Shown here piece after piece: positions 10,490 through 23,900 of a DNA stretch of 64,000 bases (its first letter is position 1; each line of letters opens with the position of its first letter). The position numbers and the translations under genes are program-made. The DNA comes from Ottelia alismoides. Its lineage: Eukaryota; Streptophyta; Magnoliopsida; Alismatales; Hydrocharitaceae. The notes below the pieces were generated by a model. That model was not told the DNA's origin. It searched no databases and saw nothing but the letters and a program-made list of their open reading frames with translations. The stretch lies in NCBI GenBank assembly GCA_037367405.1, contig JAZKJV010008264.1:2041001-2105000 (forward strand). Direction: 5' to 3'.

Positions 10490-13068
10490 AGAAATGTTCT
10501 AAGATACATCAGACATAGGAAAAACAATAGGAATCTCAGAAGACTTGGTGGCATCAGCACCACCATCGGCTGGAAGACTCGCGGCCTCAGTACCGCGCTC
10601 TGGCTCGGCATGCTGGGTGGCCTCAGTACCACCTCCTCCAACTGGTGAAACGGCGGCCTCAGTACCGCCGGTGGGATCGGCATTCGTGGTGGCGTCAGTA
10701 CCACCGTCATCATCTCTAGCGGCCTCAGTACCGCTCTCCTCCTCGTCTGGCGCTCTGAAAGTGTCCTTGTGGTATAGCTCAGACGAGGCGTCGCCTGCTG
10801 GCATCCTACCGCTCCTAAGTGTGACAAAGTCAGTATCAAAAAGATATGCAAACATATCACCAAAAGTATCACTAGGAGTGGCATACTCAGTACAAGCTAC
10901 CTGCTCAGATTTCCTCTTCAGATTGTTGGGGTTCGGTTCAATCTGGGCAGGGATGGCAGCCTTCCCTCTCACGATGTCCCACATCTCCTGGCGGAACTCG
11001 TCCATCTCCCGTCGAAAAGTAGCCTGCTGATCTGTGAGAAGGCGAGCTATATCATCCAAGACAGGGCTCTCATGGGAACCCGACGGGTAGCCTCTCTGGT
11101 AGTGAGGCTGCTGGAAATGCTACTGTGGCGGAGAGGGGAAAGTGTGTGGCTGATGCTGCGGCTGGTGAGGCTGATCACGCCTCCAAGATTGTCCCTGTTG
11201 ATAGGGACGAGGACCATACTGTGGTGACTGCTGTGGCTGGGTATATGCTGGGGGCTGCTGCTGCTGGTTATCCCTCTGATGGCTGTACTGGCCACCCTGT
11301 GTTGACGGCTGCTGCTGGGGCTGGGAACCTCCGGCCGCCCAATGGAATCCGGGATGGTCTCGTCGGATACCGAGCTGAGGGCGGTCGTACCAAATCCCGT
11401 TGACATCCATCAATGGCTCTGCATCGTAGGGGTCTGGCGGGAGTACTACCAGAGGCTGATCCGGCTGGTATACCACCATCTAAGTATCAGTGGATGGTGG
11501 TGCCTGGTAGGTGAGCTGCGGCTGCTGGTACGGCTCCGCATGTACAAGATGGACCTGTCTAGGTTGTTGGTGGGAGCTGGAGCGCTGGGATGAGCCGTTG
11601 CTGCTACTCGGATCGCCTCGTGCCTGAAGACGAGGCTGTGAAGCCGTCTGTGCCTCCTGGAGACACATGAGCTGTGTCTTCAGGTCACTCAGAGTCTGTG
11701 CCATCTGCACCATCTGCGTGATGCCCTGGCACTGCTTCTTCTCAATAATCTCCATCCAGTCCAGCTTCTCGTTGATGATCCCCATGTCTGCGGCAGTGGA
11801 CTCACCCTGTGCTGTGGCTACCGCGGACGAACTGGATGGACCGGCGTCGACCCGTGCTATCCTCTGGTACTGCACGATCTGTGGCTGCTGGAGTTTGCCC
11901 TGAGTGTACAATCTGGTCTGGGACATCACCATATAGTTCTCAGCCATCTCCTCGTAGATGGCCCAGACCTGATCGTGATCCTTGGTGAAGTAAGACCCGC
12001 CACAAGAAGCATTCACCAAGCCCTGAAGCTCTGGTGTCAACCCGCTGAAAACGCTCTGCACAAGGTTCGGCTTGGAAATGTCGTGATGCGGGCATCTGTC
12101 AGTCAGCTCTCGAAACCTCTCCCATGCCTCGTGAAACTGCTCGTTGGGGAGCATGGAGAAGTTGCTGATTAGGGCTCTAGTGGCGTTCGTCCGCCCGAGT
12201 GGATAGTACTTATGCAAGTACTCGGCACGGAGCTGCTCCCAGGTGTAGACGAACTTCCCCAAGTGCTTCAGCCAGGTGGCTGTTCTGTCTGCTGAGGAGA
12301 AGGGGAAGGCAATCATCTGTATGGTATCCTCATCCACCTGACGATCGTGGATAGTGATGCAGATCATCTCGAACTCCTGCAGGTGGAGATGGGGCTCCTC
12401 AGTAGCCAGCCCGTGGAACCGGGGTAGGAGCTGAAGTGTGTTTGGGGGGAACTTGAAGTCCCCACGATAGCGGGTAGCACCACCCAACGGTGCGTCAAAG
12501 TCGATCCGGGGCTGTGATTCTCCCGCATCGGTCGCGGAGGTCCTGCTGCTCCTGCTGCGGCTGCTGCCGCATCGTCGGGTCCTTCCCCACGGTTCTCGCG
12601 GTCGGCTCTCATCTGCTCAATCTCTCACCTCATCTCTATCATAAACGCTCCCTGATCCCTCAACTGCTGCTGCACTGACTCAAGGGAGGCGATCAGGGTG
12701 GAGTTGATCGAACCCTGGTCCAGAACGAAATGCTCCTGCTGCGGACCTCTGGGTTGATCATCACTGCTACCGGGCATAGTCTCTGAAAAATCAAAACAAC
12801 CAAACTCAGGTGCCGATAAATCATATGTTTGTCTCTCCTCTGGTACTGGTATCCCGGTCTCAGAAGAAGGGGGGTGGTCGAGGGGGAACATGGCGGAGTC
12901 GTACTCGGGTTCGGAGAGCGGGTCTGAGCTCCCACGAATCGACCTAGATGAATGGGATGGAGTGCTAAAAAGCGGTGCAGCCAGAGGCTGCCTAAGAGAC
13001 CTCCTGCCCATCATCGTGATCTGGCGAGTAAGGCGGATGGGATCTGGAAAAACTATGATCACAAGCAA
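10490..13068 (-). pseudogene. gag: Element B gag, broken
   Basis: The likely start is the MMGRRS pair near 13014; the ATG at 13068 adds 18 codons. The retrotransposon Gag core is clear (AFPFSSADRTATWLKHLGKF, FRELTDRCPHHD, GLTPELQGLVNASCGGSYF). Next come a Gln/His/Pro-rich stretch and an acidic region with GGTEA repeats. No CCHC zinc knuckle is visible. Defects: TGA at 12625-12627, a one-base deletion near 12458, TAG before 11480, and stops at 11120 and 10499. Confidence 0.87.
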
Positions 13069-14374
13069 ACCCCCAGTTCACCAACGCAACACGAGCTGAA
13101 GACTGTAAAGGCTCGGTCTATTATCTTGTCAATTTTATTTTGGTGAACAATCAAGATATCAGAGCGATTACGTGACCTGTTGGGATACCCGATACTTTCC
13201 CAACTGACTGTCCCGCACAGAAGAGTCGGTAATCAGTCGAGAAGAGTATCGGAGGGCTCTACCTAGTGTTCGGGGTGACTCTCTCGCACAATCAAACCAA
13301 TCAATGAGGGGGTTGCTCTCCCCAAGACAAAATTTTTAAGTTAGGTGTCTTTTAGGGTCAATAGTCTTAGCAGTCCCAATTTTATGATTTTTCTTTTTAG
13401 ATTTTTTTTCAATAAAAACAAAAACGCCTAACGAATTTTTCGGTTCTCTGGGTTATTAAGTCCAAAACAGGGGGAAGAAGACGAAAAAGCCGATGCGCGA
13501 AAATCAATGATGCATGCAGAGTAAGAAATGCCTACCTGGCTCCAGCAGTCTACATGCAAGATGATCCGCGTAGAATTTAAAAGAACGGAAATAAACTAAC
13601 TAAATGGTGCAGGTGGAAAACCGAGTCCCTAAATAGCAGTGCTACTCGAAAGAACCACTAGTTGACCACCAGCCTCCAATCCAGAGAGTCTGGTCTAGAC
13701 CCACCCCTCCTCTTCTCAACAGGTCGAGTTCAGGAGTAGCGCTTGACGGGGTGGGCTCGCGGTGCGTAGGCTCGAAGGTGGTGAATCAACTGTTTTTATT
13801 AATATTTTATTGTAGGTCCAATTACCGATCTATAGGTACAGGCAGATATATTAGGGTATTTGGATCCTAATTATTACGGCACAATCAAGCAAAAAATCCT
13901 ACGGCTAGGGGCTCGAAAATCCGCGAGAAACCGTAAAAGGCAGTAAAGGAAAACTGCGTAAAAACCGCGAAAAACCGAACTAGCTAAGGGGTCCCCCGAG
14001 CACACCGGTGCTCGGCGAAACAGACCCCGAAAGTCTAAGTCTCTGTCTGTCCCTGTATTATTACAAAAGTTCAAATATTGCTGAAATAAAGCCTAATCTA
14101 AACTATTCTACTCCGCGGCTATTCCATGGCTCCCGCGCTCCTGCTTGCTCCTCGCGTCCTCCTGCAGCTCTGTAAAGAAGAGAGCCGCCTCCGGTTCCCG
14201 CAGTTGCTCGACTTCCGAAGAAAGCCGCCTCGGTCCTCGGGCCCTCTTAAGAAAGCAAACAAAAGTGGTTAGACCGGATTATTATATAAACAATGCCAGA
14301 AAAATTTATACAAAAATCTATACAGAAAACCGCGAAAAAGAAAGCTGCGGAAAAAGACGACTACTAAGCCGTGC
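13069..14374 (-). other. Element B 5' leader
   Basis: Homologous to 493-1871 of A in inverse orientation. It keeps HP-L (13308-13323), the long stem-loop (arms CCGATACT near 13189 and AGTATCGG at 13245-13252) and the AATTGACAAGATAAT block near 13120-13140. No coding region is supported. Confidence 0.8.
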
Positions 14375-14392
14375 TCCTCGGCCACGGCGCCA
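14375..14392 (-). other. Element B primer-binding site
   Basis: The plus strand reads TCCTCGGCCACGGCGCCA, the reverse complement of a tRNA-Asp PBS with two changes. It lies three bases from the LTR edge at 14396. Confidence 0.88.
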
Positions 14393-14395
14393 TTC

Positions 14396-17300
14396 TGATG
14401 AGCCGAAAGTCTCAATCAATCCGGGATAAAATAATCACTCAAAGGGTCGTTACGACCCGGATCGAGAGATAAATTAACTCAACAAGAAAATTGGGATCAG
14501 ACCACCAAAACAGAATAAGAATCAAATAAAATAATAGTGGCCCTGGCTATTGGATTAACCTGGTATAGCGACCAGGGTCGGACTCAGGGAGTACGTAATG
14601 GACTTGCGGCCTACGATGTAGTCAAAAATAGCGAAAAATAAAAGACAACTATTTTTGGTGGATTTTTAGTATTTTCAATATTTTTTGGATTTTTAAATAA
14701 TAAAGAAAATAAGGAAAACAAGAAAACAAGCAACTACACACAATTATTTAACTACTCAAAATTATTCCAAAAATTCAAACAAAAATATTTTTATGTTTGT
14801 TATATTTTTTACTGTTTTTGGTTAATTTTTAGTATTTTTCTGATTTTTATTGAATTTTCTAAAAATCAAATAGGACAAGAAAAGAGAGGTACTGTCCAGT
14901 CAGACTAAGAGGACCAAAATAAAATGGATAATGGTCCTATCAAGATCTGAAGGTAATTTTCCTGTATAGTAAAAACTACAAGGAAAATTTAGGCACCAGA
15001 ATTATTATTGTTGGATTTTTCTTTTAATTATTAGAATTTTTATGGGTTGTTAGGGATTTTGTAATTTTTATAGGTTTTATAAATCTAAAAATGACGAAAA
15101 TTGGTCAGAAAATCAAACAAGGCCAAACAAACATTATATAATTTTTTTATAATTTTTAGAGGTATTTTAATATTTTTTTGTGATTTTTAAAGCTAGACAG
15201 TAAAGAAAATGCTTGTTTTTGAATTTTTAAAAATATCAAAAACAATTTTCATCAAATTTGGAGTCGATTTGCTATTTTATTAAAATCAAATACCAGGGCA
15301 CAGTACATAGGGACCTAAATGCATTTAAAATAAGTTCTAGGGGGTCCGGTGCAAAATTCCCAAGAACTCACGTGCAAAGCGCGTGACCTGTGGCATTTAG
15401 GGACCTATTTGCAAGAAAACTTAAGTCCCTGGACTAAATAGTAACACGTACTAAAAGTCCAGGGGGCGAAAGTGTAAATTACCCACGATATAAAGCACAT
15501 GCGCAAATAAAACACTCACAGGGGCATTTTTGCAAATATCAAAAATATAAGTTCATTCATTAACACCCTAGAACATAAGGCCTATACATGCAAATAACCC
15601 ACAAAGTCACGTGTCGAAGCACGTGTCCACAACACAGGGGTATAAAAGCAAATACCATAAAAGGCAAGGTCCTCTATGCAATATGTACAAAAATAAAGCA
15701 ACTATTAAACGTATTTACAGGACTAGATAATAAATGCAAGAACGACTGGGGCCTAAGATCAATTACCCCTTTATTAAATGTCGAGGGCCGGATGCGCGCC
15801 ACGTGTGGTATCGGACGGTCGGGGAAGGGTGGCGCCTCAACGTAGCGTCCTCGGCTCAGATCAAACGGTTGAGTGTCCACCACGTGGCTGATCTGACGGT
15901 TCTAGTGCGCTGTGGACAAACCCTCAGTGGATCGACGATGGTGAAGACGACACGTGGAGATCGGACGGCTCTGAAGTCACTGGTGCCTCTTCATCTGATC
16001 GTGCGGCCCAGATCAGTCCTCCTATGGATCGGACGGTGGTGAAGCTCCTCAAATGGGTGGCTAAGATCTCGTCTGGAGGAAGGGGACGATCGAACGGCTT
16101 TGGAGGGTCCTGGATGAACTGACGGCCGGTGAGCTTCGCCAGCCCGATATACGCTCGGTGGCCCTCCTCGCGGGCTGCTGAAGATCGAAGAAGGTTCGCC
16201 TTGGCCTCCCGCGTCTAATGAGCTCCTCCGATGGCGCAACAAAGCTCCTGGGAGCTCAGGCGACGTCGGCGGGGGAGGAGTTGCTGCTCCAAAGGTCTAA
16301 GCCCTCAGATGGGATTGTTTGGACCTGAAAAGAACGGCAACAGACTGGCGGGTCGAGGGCAAAGTGCCTCGACCCGGTAAGAGGTGGTGAAGGTGAATGG
16401 TGCGGCGGGGCGTGCGAGCTTCGGCGAAGCGACGACAATGGAACTCGATACCCAGTTCCTGTGCGAACTGGGGGGGGGAATGAATGGGCGGAGAAGGTAC
16501 GCGGAGGAAGGGCGATCGTGATGGGTGACTCCGATGATCGGGACGAAGGCGGGGGTGGTCAGAATCAGCGATGGACGGCGACAGAGCGAATTGGGCGAAA
16601 AGCCAAATTAAAGAAATAGGGAAAGAACTGGGACTACCTACTGGTCGAGGTCGACTGGGGACGAGCTGGGGTAGCTCTGGGTCCTTTCCTCGAGGGCCGT
16701 CGGTGCCCGAGGCTCAAGCACCACCTCCAGGCGGCGCGCGGCGGCACGTAGCTGCCGGATCAGTGGTCCGGTCTCCCTTTCCTCGCTGCGACACGGCTGG
16801 GAGCGAGCTGTCACTCTCGCGAAGGCTGTGGAGGTCCTAGGGTGGAGAGAAACAATCCAAAGATGATTGAGAGAGGAGGCGGAGCTCGGACTTTATACGG
16901 CAAGGGGTCTGGCTAAATCAGGTCGGGCAGGGCACGGCGAGGTGCGGATCCCAATGCAATCAACCGGGCGAGGATCTCGGATGCACGAGGAAGAAGTAGA
17001 GCCCGGGGTTTACGGGTTTGGTAGGCGGATCGAGTGTAGAAAATTTCGAGAAGTCGGATCGCGGGCTCGGATCCGGAGCTCTATGGTCCGGGGGGAGTTG
17101 ACCGAGGGTTAACGTCCCCCGTGGACTAATTAGAGCAGGCCATGTGGAAATGATTTAAAAATTCATTTAAAAATAGAAAATGGCCGATTTATTAAAAACT
17201 CAAAACATGAAAAATGTTTATCTTAATTTTTTCTATTTTTTTGTGATTTTTAATTATTTTTTTTGAAATAAAAATGAGGTATGTACACTATAGTACTATA

Positions 17301-18033
17301 CATAGGTATATACACAATATTGATTTTTATATTTTGATTTTTAATTAGTTATTTTTGTCATTTTTATTCCCATTTTATATTTTATTTATTTATAACATAA
17401 AATTAAGAACACAAGGATATTTTTATTTCATTTTTATTATTTCTGTACAAGGGTTAAATAAATAGATATATACATCTATATACATGGTATATATACAATG
17501 TTCTTTTTGATTTTTAATTTTGTTCTTTTTATTTAATTTTGTTTTGATGGATTTTATTTTATTTATTTACAACATGAAATATATAATATATACAAATTTT
17601 TAGGGATTTTAATTTATTTATTTACAAGGCTAAATAAATAAAAGAGTGTTCTATTTTTATTTTGATTTTGTATTTATAAGTATTTACAAATATATACAAG
17701 CCCATTTTATTTTAGAGGAAAATATTTTTATTTTATTTTCAAGGATATTTACACACATGAGCTCCCTATCTCTCCCTACTTTGGCTTTTATGCGGTCAGG
17801 CCCATGCTGAGCCCTCCCTTGGGATTAGGTTGCTCAATATTTATTCTAAATATATCCCTCTTTTTCTTTTGTCTCTTTATTATTTTATTTTTTCACAAAA
17901 ACATGCTAATTATTAGCTTTTACACATTGCATGCTGTTTGGTAATTATTTGTATTTACATGAATATACATGTATTTGCAAAGGTTTTTGTAGCTAAAATA
18001 TAATAATAAAGAGTGATGAATGGGTATTCATCA
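14396..18033 (-). repeat. Element B 5' LTR (right copy)
   Basis: This LTR of 3638 bp matches 1915-5660, apart from deletions near 15242 (about 56 bp) and 17648 (about 75 bp) and scattered substitutions. Its outer end is the palindrome at 18014-18033, followed by ACCAC. The GC-rich block at 15790-17120 is the promoter-like part. No genes are seen. Confidence 0.92.
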
Positions 18034-18038
18034 ACCAC
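18034..18038. repeat. Target-site duplication of B, right copy (ACCAC)
   Basis: Follows the right LTR terminus TTCATCA and equals 1910-1914. A gag resumes immediately after it in phase. Confidence 0.92.
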
Positions 18039-20949
18039 TTTTTAGCACCCCAGCCCACTCATCTAGGTCGGTTCGCGAGAGCTCAAACCCGCTCTCCGAA
18101 CCCGAGTACGTCTCCACCCTGTTTCCCCTCGATCCCCCTTCTTCTGAGACCGAGATACCAGTGCCAGAGGAGAGACAAACAGATGATTTATCGACACCTG
18201 AGTTTGGATGTTTTGATTTTGCAAAGACTATGGCCGGCAGTAGTGACGACCGCACCACAGGTCCCCGAGGAGAGCAGACTTATATCTTGGACCAGGGTGC
18301 GATGAACTCCACCTTGATCGCCTCCCTAGACTCAGTGCAGCAGCAGTTAAGGGATCAGGGAGCATTCATGATAGAGATGAGGCGCGAGCTTGAGCAGATG
18401 AGAGCCGACCGCGAGCAAAATGGTCCAGGGGGAGGACCCGACGATGCGGCAGCAGCAGCAGCAGCCGCAGCAGCAGCCGCTGCAGCAGAAGCAGGACCTC
18501 CGAGACCGATGCGGGAGTTACACAACCCCGGATCGACTTTGACGCACCATTGGGTGGTGCTTCCAGCTATCGTTGGGGGCTTCAAGTTCCCCCCGAACAC
18601 ACTTCAGCTTCTACCCCGGTTCCATGGGCTGGCTACTGAGGAGCTCCATCTCCACCTTCAGGAGTTCGAGATGATTTGCAGCACTGTCCACGACCGTCAG
18701 GTGGACCAGGATACCATACGGATGATTGCCTTCCCCTTCTCCTTAGCAGATAGAGCAGCCACCTGGTTGAAGCACTTGGGGAAGTTCGTCTACACCTGGG
18801 AGCAGCTCCGCGCCGAGTACTTGCATAAGTACTATCCACTCGGGCGGATGAACGCCGCTAGAGCCCTAATCAGCAACTTCTCCATGCTCCCCAACGAGCA
18901 GTTCCACGAGGCATGGGAGAGGTTCAGAGAGCTGACCGACAGATACCCGTACCTTGACATTTCCAAGCTGAACCTTGTTCAGAGCTTTTTCAGTGGGCTG
19001 ACACCAGAGCTTCAGGGCTTGGTGAACGCTTCTTGTGGCGGGTCTTACTTCGCCAAGGATCACGATCAGGTCTGGGCCATCTACGAGGAGATGGCCGAGA
19101 ACTATATGATGATGTCCCAGACCAGATTGTACACACAGGACAGACCCCAGCGGCCACAGACCGTGCACTACCAGAGGATAGCACGGGTCGACGCCGGTCC
19201 ATCCAGTTCGTTAGTGGTAGCAGCAACACAGACCAAGTCCACAGCCGCAGATATGGGGATCATCAGAGAGAAGCTGGACCGGATGGAGATTATCGAGAAG
19301 AAGAAGTGCCAGGACATCACGCAGATGGAGCAGATGGCACAAACTCTGAGTGACCTGAAGACACAGCTCATGTGTCTCCAGGAGGCACAGACAACTTCAC
19401 AGCCTCGTCTTCAGGCACGAGGCGATCCGAGTAGCAGCAGCAGCTCGTCCCAGCGCTCCAGCTCCCACCAGCAGCCTAGACAGGTCCATCTTGTACAGGC
19501 GGAGCCGTACCAGCAGCCGCAGCTCACCTACCAGGCACCACCATCCACTGACACTCAAATGGTGGTATACCAGCCGGATCAGCCTCTTGTAGTACTCCCG
19601 CCAGACCCTTACGATTCAGAGCCGTTGATGGATGTCAATGGGATTTGGTATGACCGCCCCCAGCCCGGTATCCGACGAGACCATCCCGGATTCCGTTGGG
19701 CGGCCGGAGGTGCCCAGCCCCAGCAGCAGCCGTCAGGACAGGGTGGCCAGTACAGCCATCAGAGGGATCACCAGCAGCAGCAGCCCCCAGCATATACCCA
19801 GCCACAGCCACAACAGTCACCACAATATGGTCCTCGTCCCCATGAGCAGGGACAATCTTGGAGGCGTGAGCAGCCTCATCAACAGCAGCATCCACAGTCT
19901 TACCCCTCTCACCCACAACAGCACCAGCAGCAGCAGCCTCATCACCAAAGAGGCTACCCGTCAGGTTCTCAGGGGCCATCCTATGAGAACCCCGCCTTGG
20001 ATGACATAGCCCGCATCCTCACAGATCAGCACGCTACTTTTCGACGGGAGATGGATGAGTTCCGCCAGGAGATGCGGGACATTGTGAGAGGGAAGGTCAC
20101 CATCCCTGCCCAGATAGAGCCCAATCCGAACAACCTCAAGAGGAAGTCTGAGCAGGTAGTTTGTACTGAGTATGCCACTCCGAGTGATGTTTTTGGTGAT
20201 ATGTCTGCATATCTTTTTGATACTGACTTTCTCACACTTAGGAGCGGTAGGATGCCAGCAGACGGCGACTTGTCTGAGCGACACCCTGAGGATACATCCA
20301 GAGCGCCAGGCGAGGAGGAGAGCGGTACTGAGGACGCTAGAGATGATGACGATGGTACTGATGCCACCAGGGATGCTGACTCCACCGGCGGTACTGAGGC
20401 TGCCATTTCACCAGTTAGAGGAGGTGGTACTGAGGCCACCCATGTTGCCGAGCTAGAGCGTGGTTTTGAGGCCGCCCGTCTACTAGCCGATGGTGGTGCT
20501 GATGCCACCAGTTCTTCTGAGATTCCTGTTGTTTTTCCTGTTACTGATGTATCTCGGAACACTTTTGTGAATAAAGGAAAGGGTTTATGTTCTTCTGGTC
20601 CCACTGTGGTGCTTGATGTATGTGTGGATCCGGTCGTCGAGTCGTCTAGACCCTCTCCTAGTCCTTCATCTGAGAAGGACCCTGTGATCCCCTTCCCTAG
20701 AGCCCTTCAGATGGGGAAGGGGAAGAAAAATGAAAATCCAAAAAAGAGGCAGCAGGAAGAGTTCAGCCAGCAGATGATAGATCGATTTCACATTCAGCTG
20801 ACTCTTCAGGAGGCTTTGCAGCACATCCCCCTACTCCAGCGTTCACTTAGAGATAGGACCACAGTCAGGAGGAAGAGGAGGAACCACCATTCAGAGATTC
20901 AGGTGCTGACGAGAGCCACTAGTTTTGCGATCCAGAACCGTCTGCCGAC
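18039..20949 (+). pseudogene. gag: Element A gag and start of the gag-protease linker
   Basis: The frame is open throughout (970 codons) and continues from 1872-1914. In order it shows: an acidic N-terminus with EERQTDDLSTPEFG; a poly-Ala tract at 18448-18490; the Gag core (AFPFSLADRAATWLKHLGKF at about 18728, GLTPELQGLVNASCGGSYF at about 18996); a Gln/His/Pro-rich region (19440-19950); a conserved helix (FRREMDEFRQEMRDIV, 20040-20090); an acidic region with repeated GTEA/GTDA units (20320-20515); and the basic GKGKKNENPKKR segment. No CCHC knuckle is visible. It is split only by B and C, so it was probably intact when B inserted. The product would be the structural Gag of a cytoplasmic particle. 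Confidence 0.9.
20945..20949. repeat. Target-site duplication of C, left copy (CCGAC)
   Basis: CCGAC precedes TGATGAATATCC and recurs at 24609-24613 after TTATCA. Confidence 0.92.
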
Positions 20950-23900
20950 TGATGAATATCCATTCATCACTCTTTATTCTTATATTTTAGCTACAAAAAC
21001 CTATGCAAATGCATGTAGATATGTGTAAATAGGAATAATTAGCAAAACATGCATTTTTGTAAATATCCATAATTAGCATGTTTTTGTGCAAAAATAAAAG
21101 AATAAAGAGTAAAAAGAAAAAGAGGGAAATATTTAGAATAAATATTGAGCAACTTAACCCAAGGGAGGGCTCAGCATGGGCCTGACCGCATAAAAGCCTA
21201 AGTAGAGGGAGATAGGAGCTCATGTGTATATATTTTTGTAAATAAATAAAATTATATTTTCCTCACCCAAAAATATGCTTGTACATATTTTGTATATATT
21301 TAGGAACTATTAAAAACAAAACAAAAATTTAAAAATCAAAAATTCAAAAATGCCCTTTCACCATGTACATAAACCATGCTCCCTTATTTATTTAACCTTA
21401 TAAATAAATAAAATTATTTTCTAAACTTTTTGTAAATATTCCATGTTACATATTGTAAATACATAAAATAACAAGAAACAAAACAAGAATCAAATAAAAA
21501 TTACAAAATTAAAAATACAAAAATACATTGTATACATACCATGTATATAAATGTATATAACTATTTATTTCACCTATATGTATAAATAATAAAAATAAAA
21601 TAAAAATATCCTTTTATTCCTCATTTTATTCTATAAATAAATAAACTATAAAATGAGAATAAAAATGCACAAAAATAACAATTAAAAATCAAAAATCAAA
21701 AACCTACCTATTGTATATATACCTATGTATAGCTATATATTGTAAATACCTTATTTTTATTTCCAAAAATTAATTAAAAATCACCAAAAAATAGAAAAAA
21801 ATAAAATAAAAATATTTTGTGTTTTAAGTTTTTGCTAATTCCGTCATTTTCTAGCCTAAATAAATAAGTCAAGTTTTATTTGCCTGGCGGGCTCTGATTG
21901 GTCCACGGGGGATTGTTGACCCCCGGTCAACTCTCCCCCCAGGACCACCAGAGCCGGGTATGTCTCGCCCGACCCGATTTCACCATCTTCCACCGCCTAA
22001 CCCGGCCGCCATTTACCCAGACCCCGGGCTCCGATTAACCTCAGATCATCCTGGACCCTCGCCCGGGGTGGGTTTGGAGGATCCGAGCTCTGTGCGACCC
22101 GCCCGACCTCCTTCTTCTCGGATCTTCCACACTATTTAGTGTCGTCACCGGCGACCTATTCACGCCATCTTTGGATCCCTGCTCGCCGCCAAGGAGCTCC
22201 TCCGAACCACCCGAGTGACAGGCGAGTGTTTTGGAGTGGAAGCGAGGCCCGAGTCGCCCGGAATCCACTGATCCGGTGGTAATCGCCGCCGTGCGCCGCC
22301 GCGTGCGCGCTCAGCCTCGGGGAAGCGACGCCCCCTTGCAGGCAATGACCAGAAGCTCGCCGAGCTTCAGCCCAGTCGACAGCAGCCATCAGGTAGTTTA
22401 GTTAGGCCATAGATTAGCTTAGTTTCGATTTTTCGCATTTCAGTAGTTTTAGCTCCGCCGCCTCCGCCAGCCGTTTCCGTCTACCCATCTGACCATCCGA
22501 CACCACCACCACCTTCGCCTGACTCCTATCCACCTTCTCCGCCCCTTCGCTCCCCCTGGCTCGCCCCGGAGCAGGGTATTAGCTCTCCTCCCTCCGCCGC
22601 TCGCCGGAGAGCCATCGCATCGCAGCACCGAACACCTTTCGCCCGCTCTAACGGGTCGAGGCAGTTTGCCCTCGACCCCTCTTTCTTTCTGTGCAGGTTT
22701 CCAGGTCTATCGACCTCATCTGAAGGTCGGAGCTTCTTGGCACAGCAGCTCCAGGTGGTTCACGTCGCCGGAGCTCTTCTGAGCTTCCGGCCTTCATCGG
22801 AGTGGAGCATCGGGTGCGGGACTTCACGGCGAAGCTCCCCAGCCCCTCAGAGGTATCAGACGAGGACCCCCGCGCGCACAGAGGGCCGGCGAAAGTCGCC
22901 GGCGAGCAGTTCATCCAGGGCCTTCAGCAACCGTCCGATCAGCCTCGACCTCCAGTTTTCATCTCATCCATTCATTCTCGGAGGAGCAGTCACCGTCAGA
23001 TCTATTTGAGGTTCGATCTCCACCGTCGATCCAGCGCAGCTCAGCCACTTCTCCCAGCCACCGTCCGATCTGCAACGTGGTAGCGCCTGGACCGTCCGTT
23101 CACTGCGAGGGCTTCAGCGTTGGAGCGCCACTCGTTACCAACCGTCCATCCAGCCACGTGGCGCGCATCCGCCCCTCGACATTAATAAAGGGGTACTTTA
23201 CTTAGGACCCCCTCGTAGTTTATATTTTTAATCCTAGTCCTGTAAATATTTTAATCGTTTTATTTACGTAGGGTAAATTGCACCTCGGACCTTGTGCTTG
23301 TCTTTATTTACATTGATACCCCTGTGTATGTGAGTCCACGTGCTTCGTCACGTGTTTAGTTGGGTTATTTACATCTCTTATCCCGTAGTTCTGGATGGTT
23401 ATTGAATGAATATATACTTTCTGGTATTTGCATTTCTACCCCTGTGAGCATTTTATTTCAACATGTGCGGATTTTAGTGGGTTATTTGCGCCCAAGCCCC
23501 TGGACTTTTTGGTACGAGTTACCAAAAGGTCCAAGAACTTGGTTTTTATTACCAGAAGGTCCCTGAGTGCCCCAGGCACGCGCCACGCACGTGACTTGCT
23601 GGGTTATTTGCACCTGGACCCCCAGAGCTTTGGGTATTTGCACTTTGGTCCCTGTGCACAGTGCCCCTTTTGGATTTTGAATAAAATATCAAATCACCTC
23701 CAAATCCAACGAAAATTTGACACATGGCTCCTGCCATGGTGTAGGATTTTTGTAGATTTTTGAGGACATTTTTGATCTTGTTTGCTATTTTAAAAAATTC
23801 AAAAACATCTATTTTTGGCACTGTTTCACTTGAAAAATCACAAAAAAATATAAAAACACCCCCAAAAAATCTATAAAAATTAGTTACTGTTATTTGTGTG

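Larger units (their letters stand above)
1915..18033 (-). mobile_element. Element B: full-length Athila-type element nested in A gag
   Basis: B spans 16.1 kb on the minus strand: 5' LTR 14396-18033, PBS 14375-14392, leader, gag, protease, RT/RNase H, integrase, hairpin array, 3' LTR 1915-5660. Target duplications of ACCAC flank it. Its coding region aligns throughout with A, so it is a member of the same family that inserted into A. At least ten stops or frameshifts break it. Between the hairpin array and the 3' LTR it lacks the ~1.5 kb and PPT present in A; a 58-bp copy of A gag sequence sits there instead. Confidence 0.92.
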
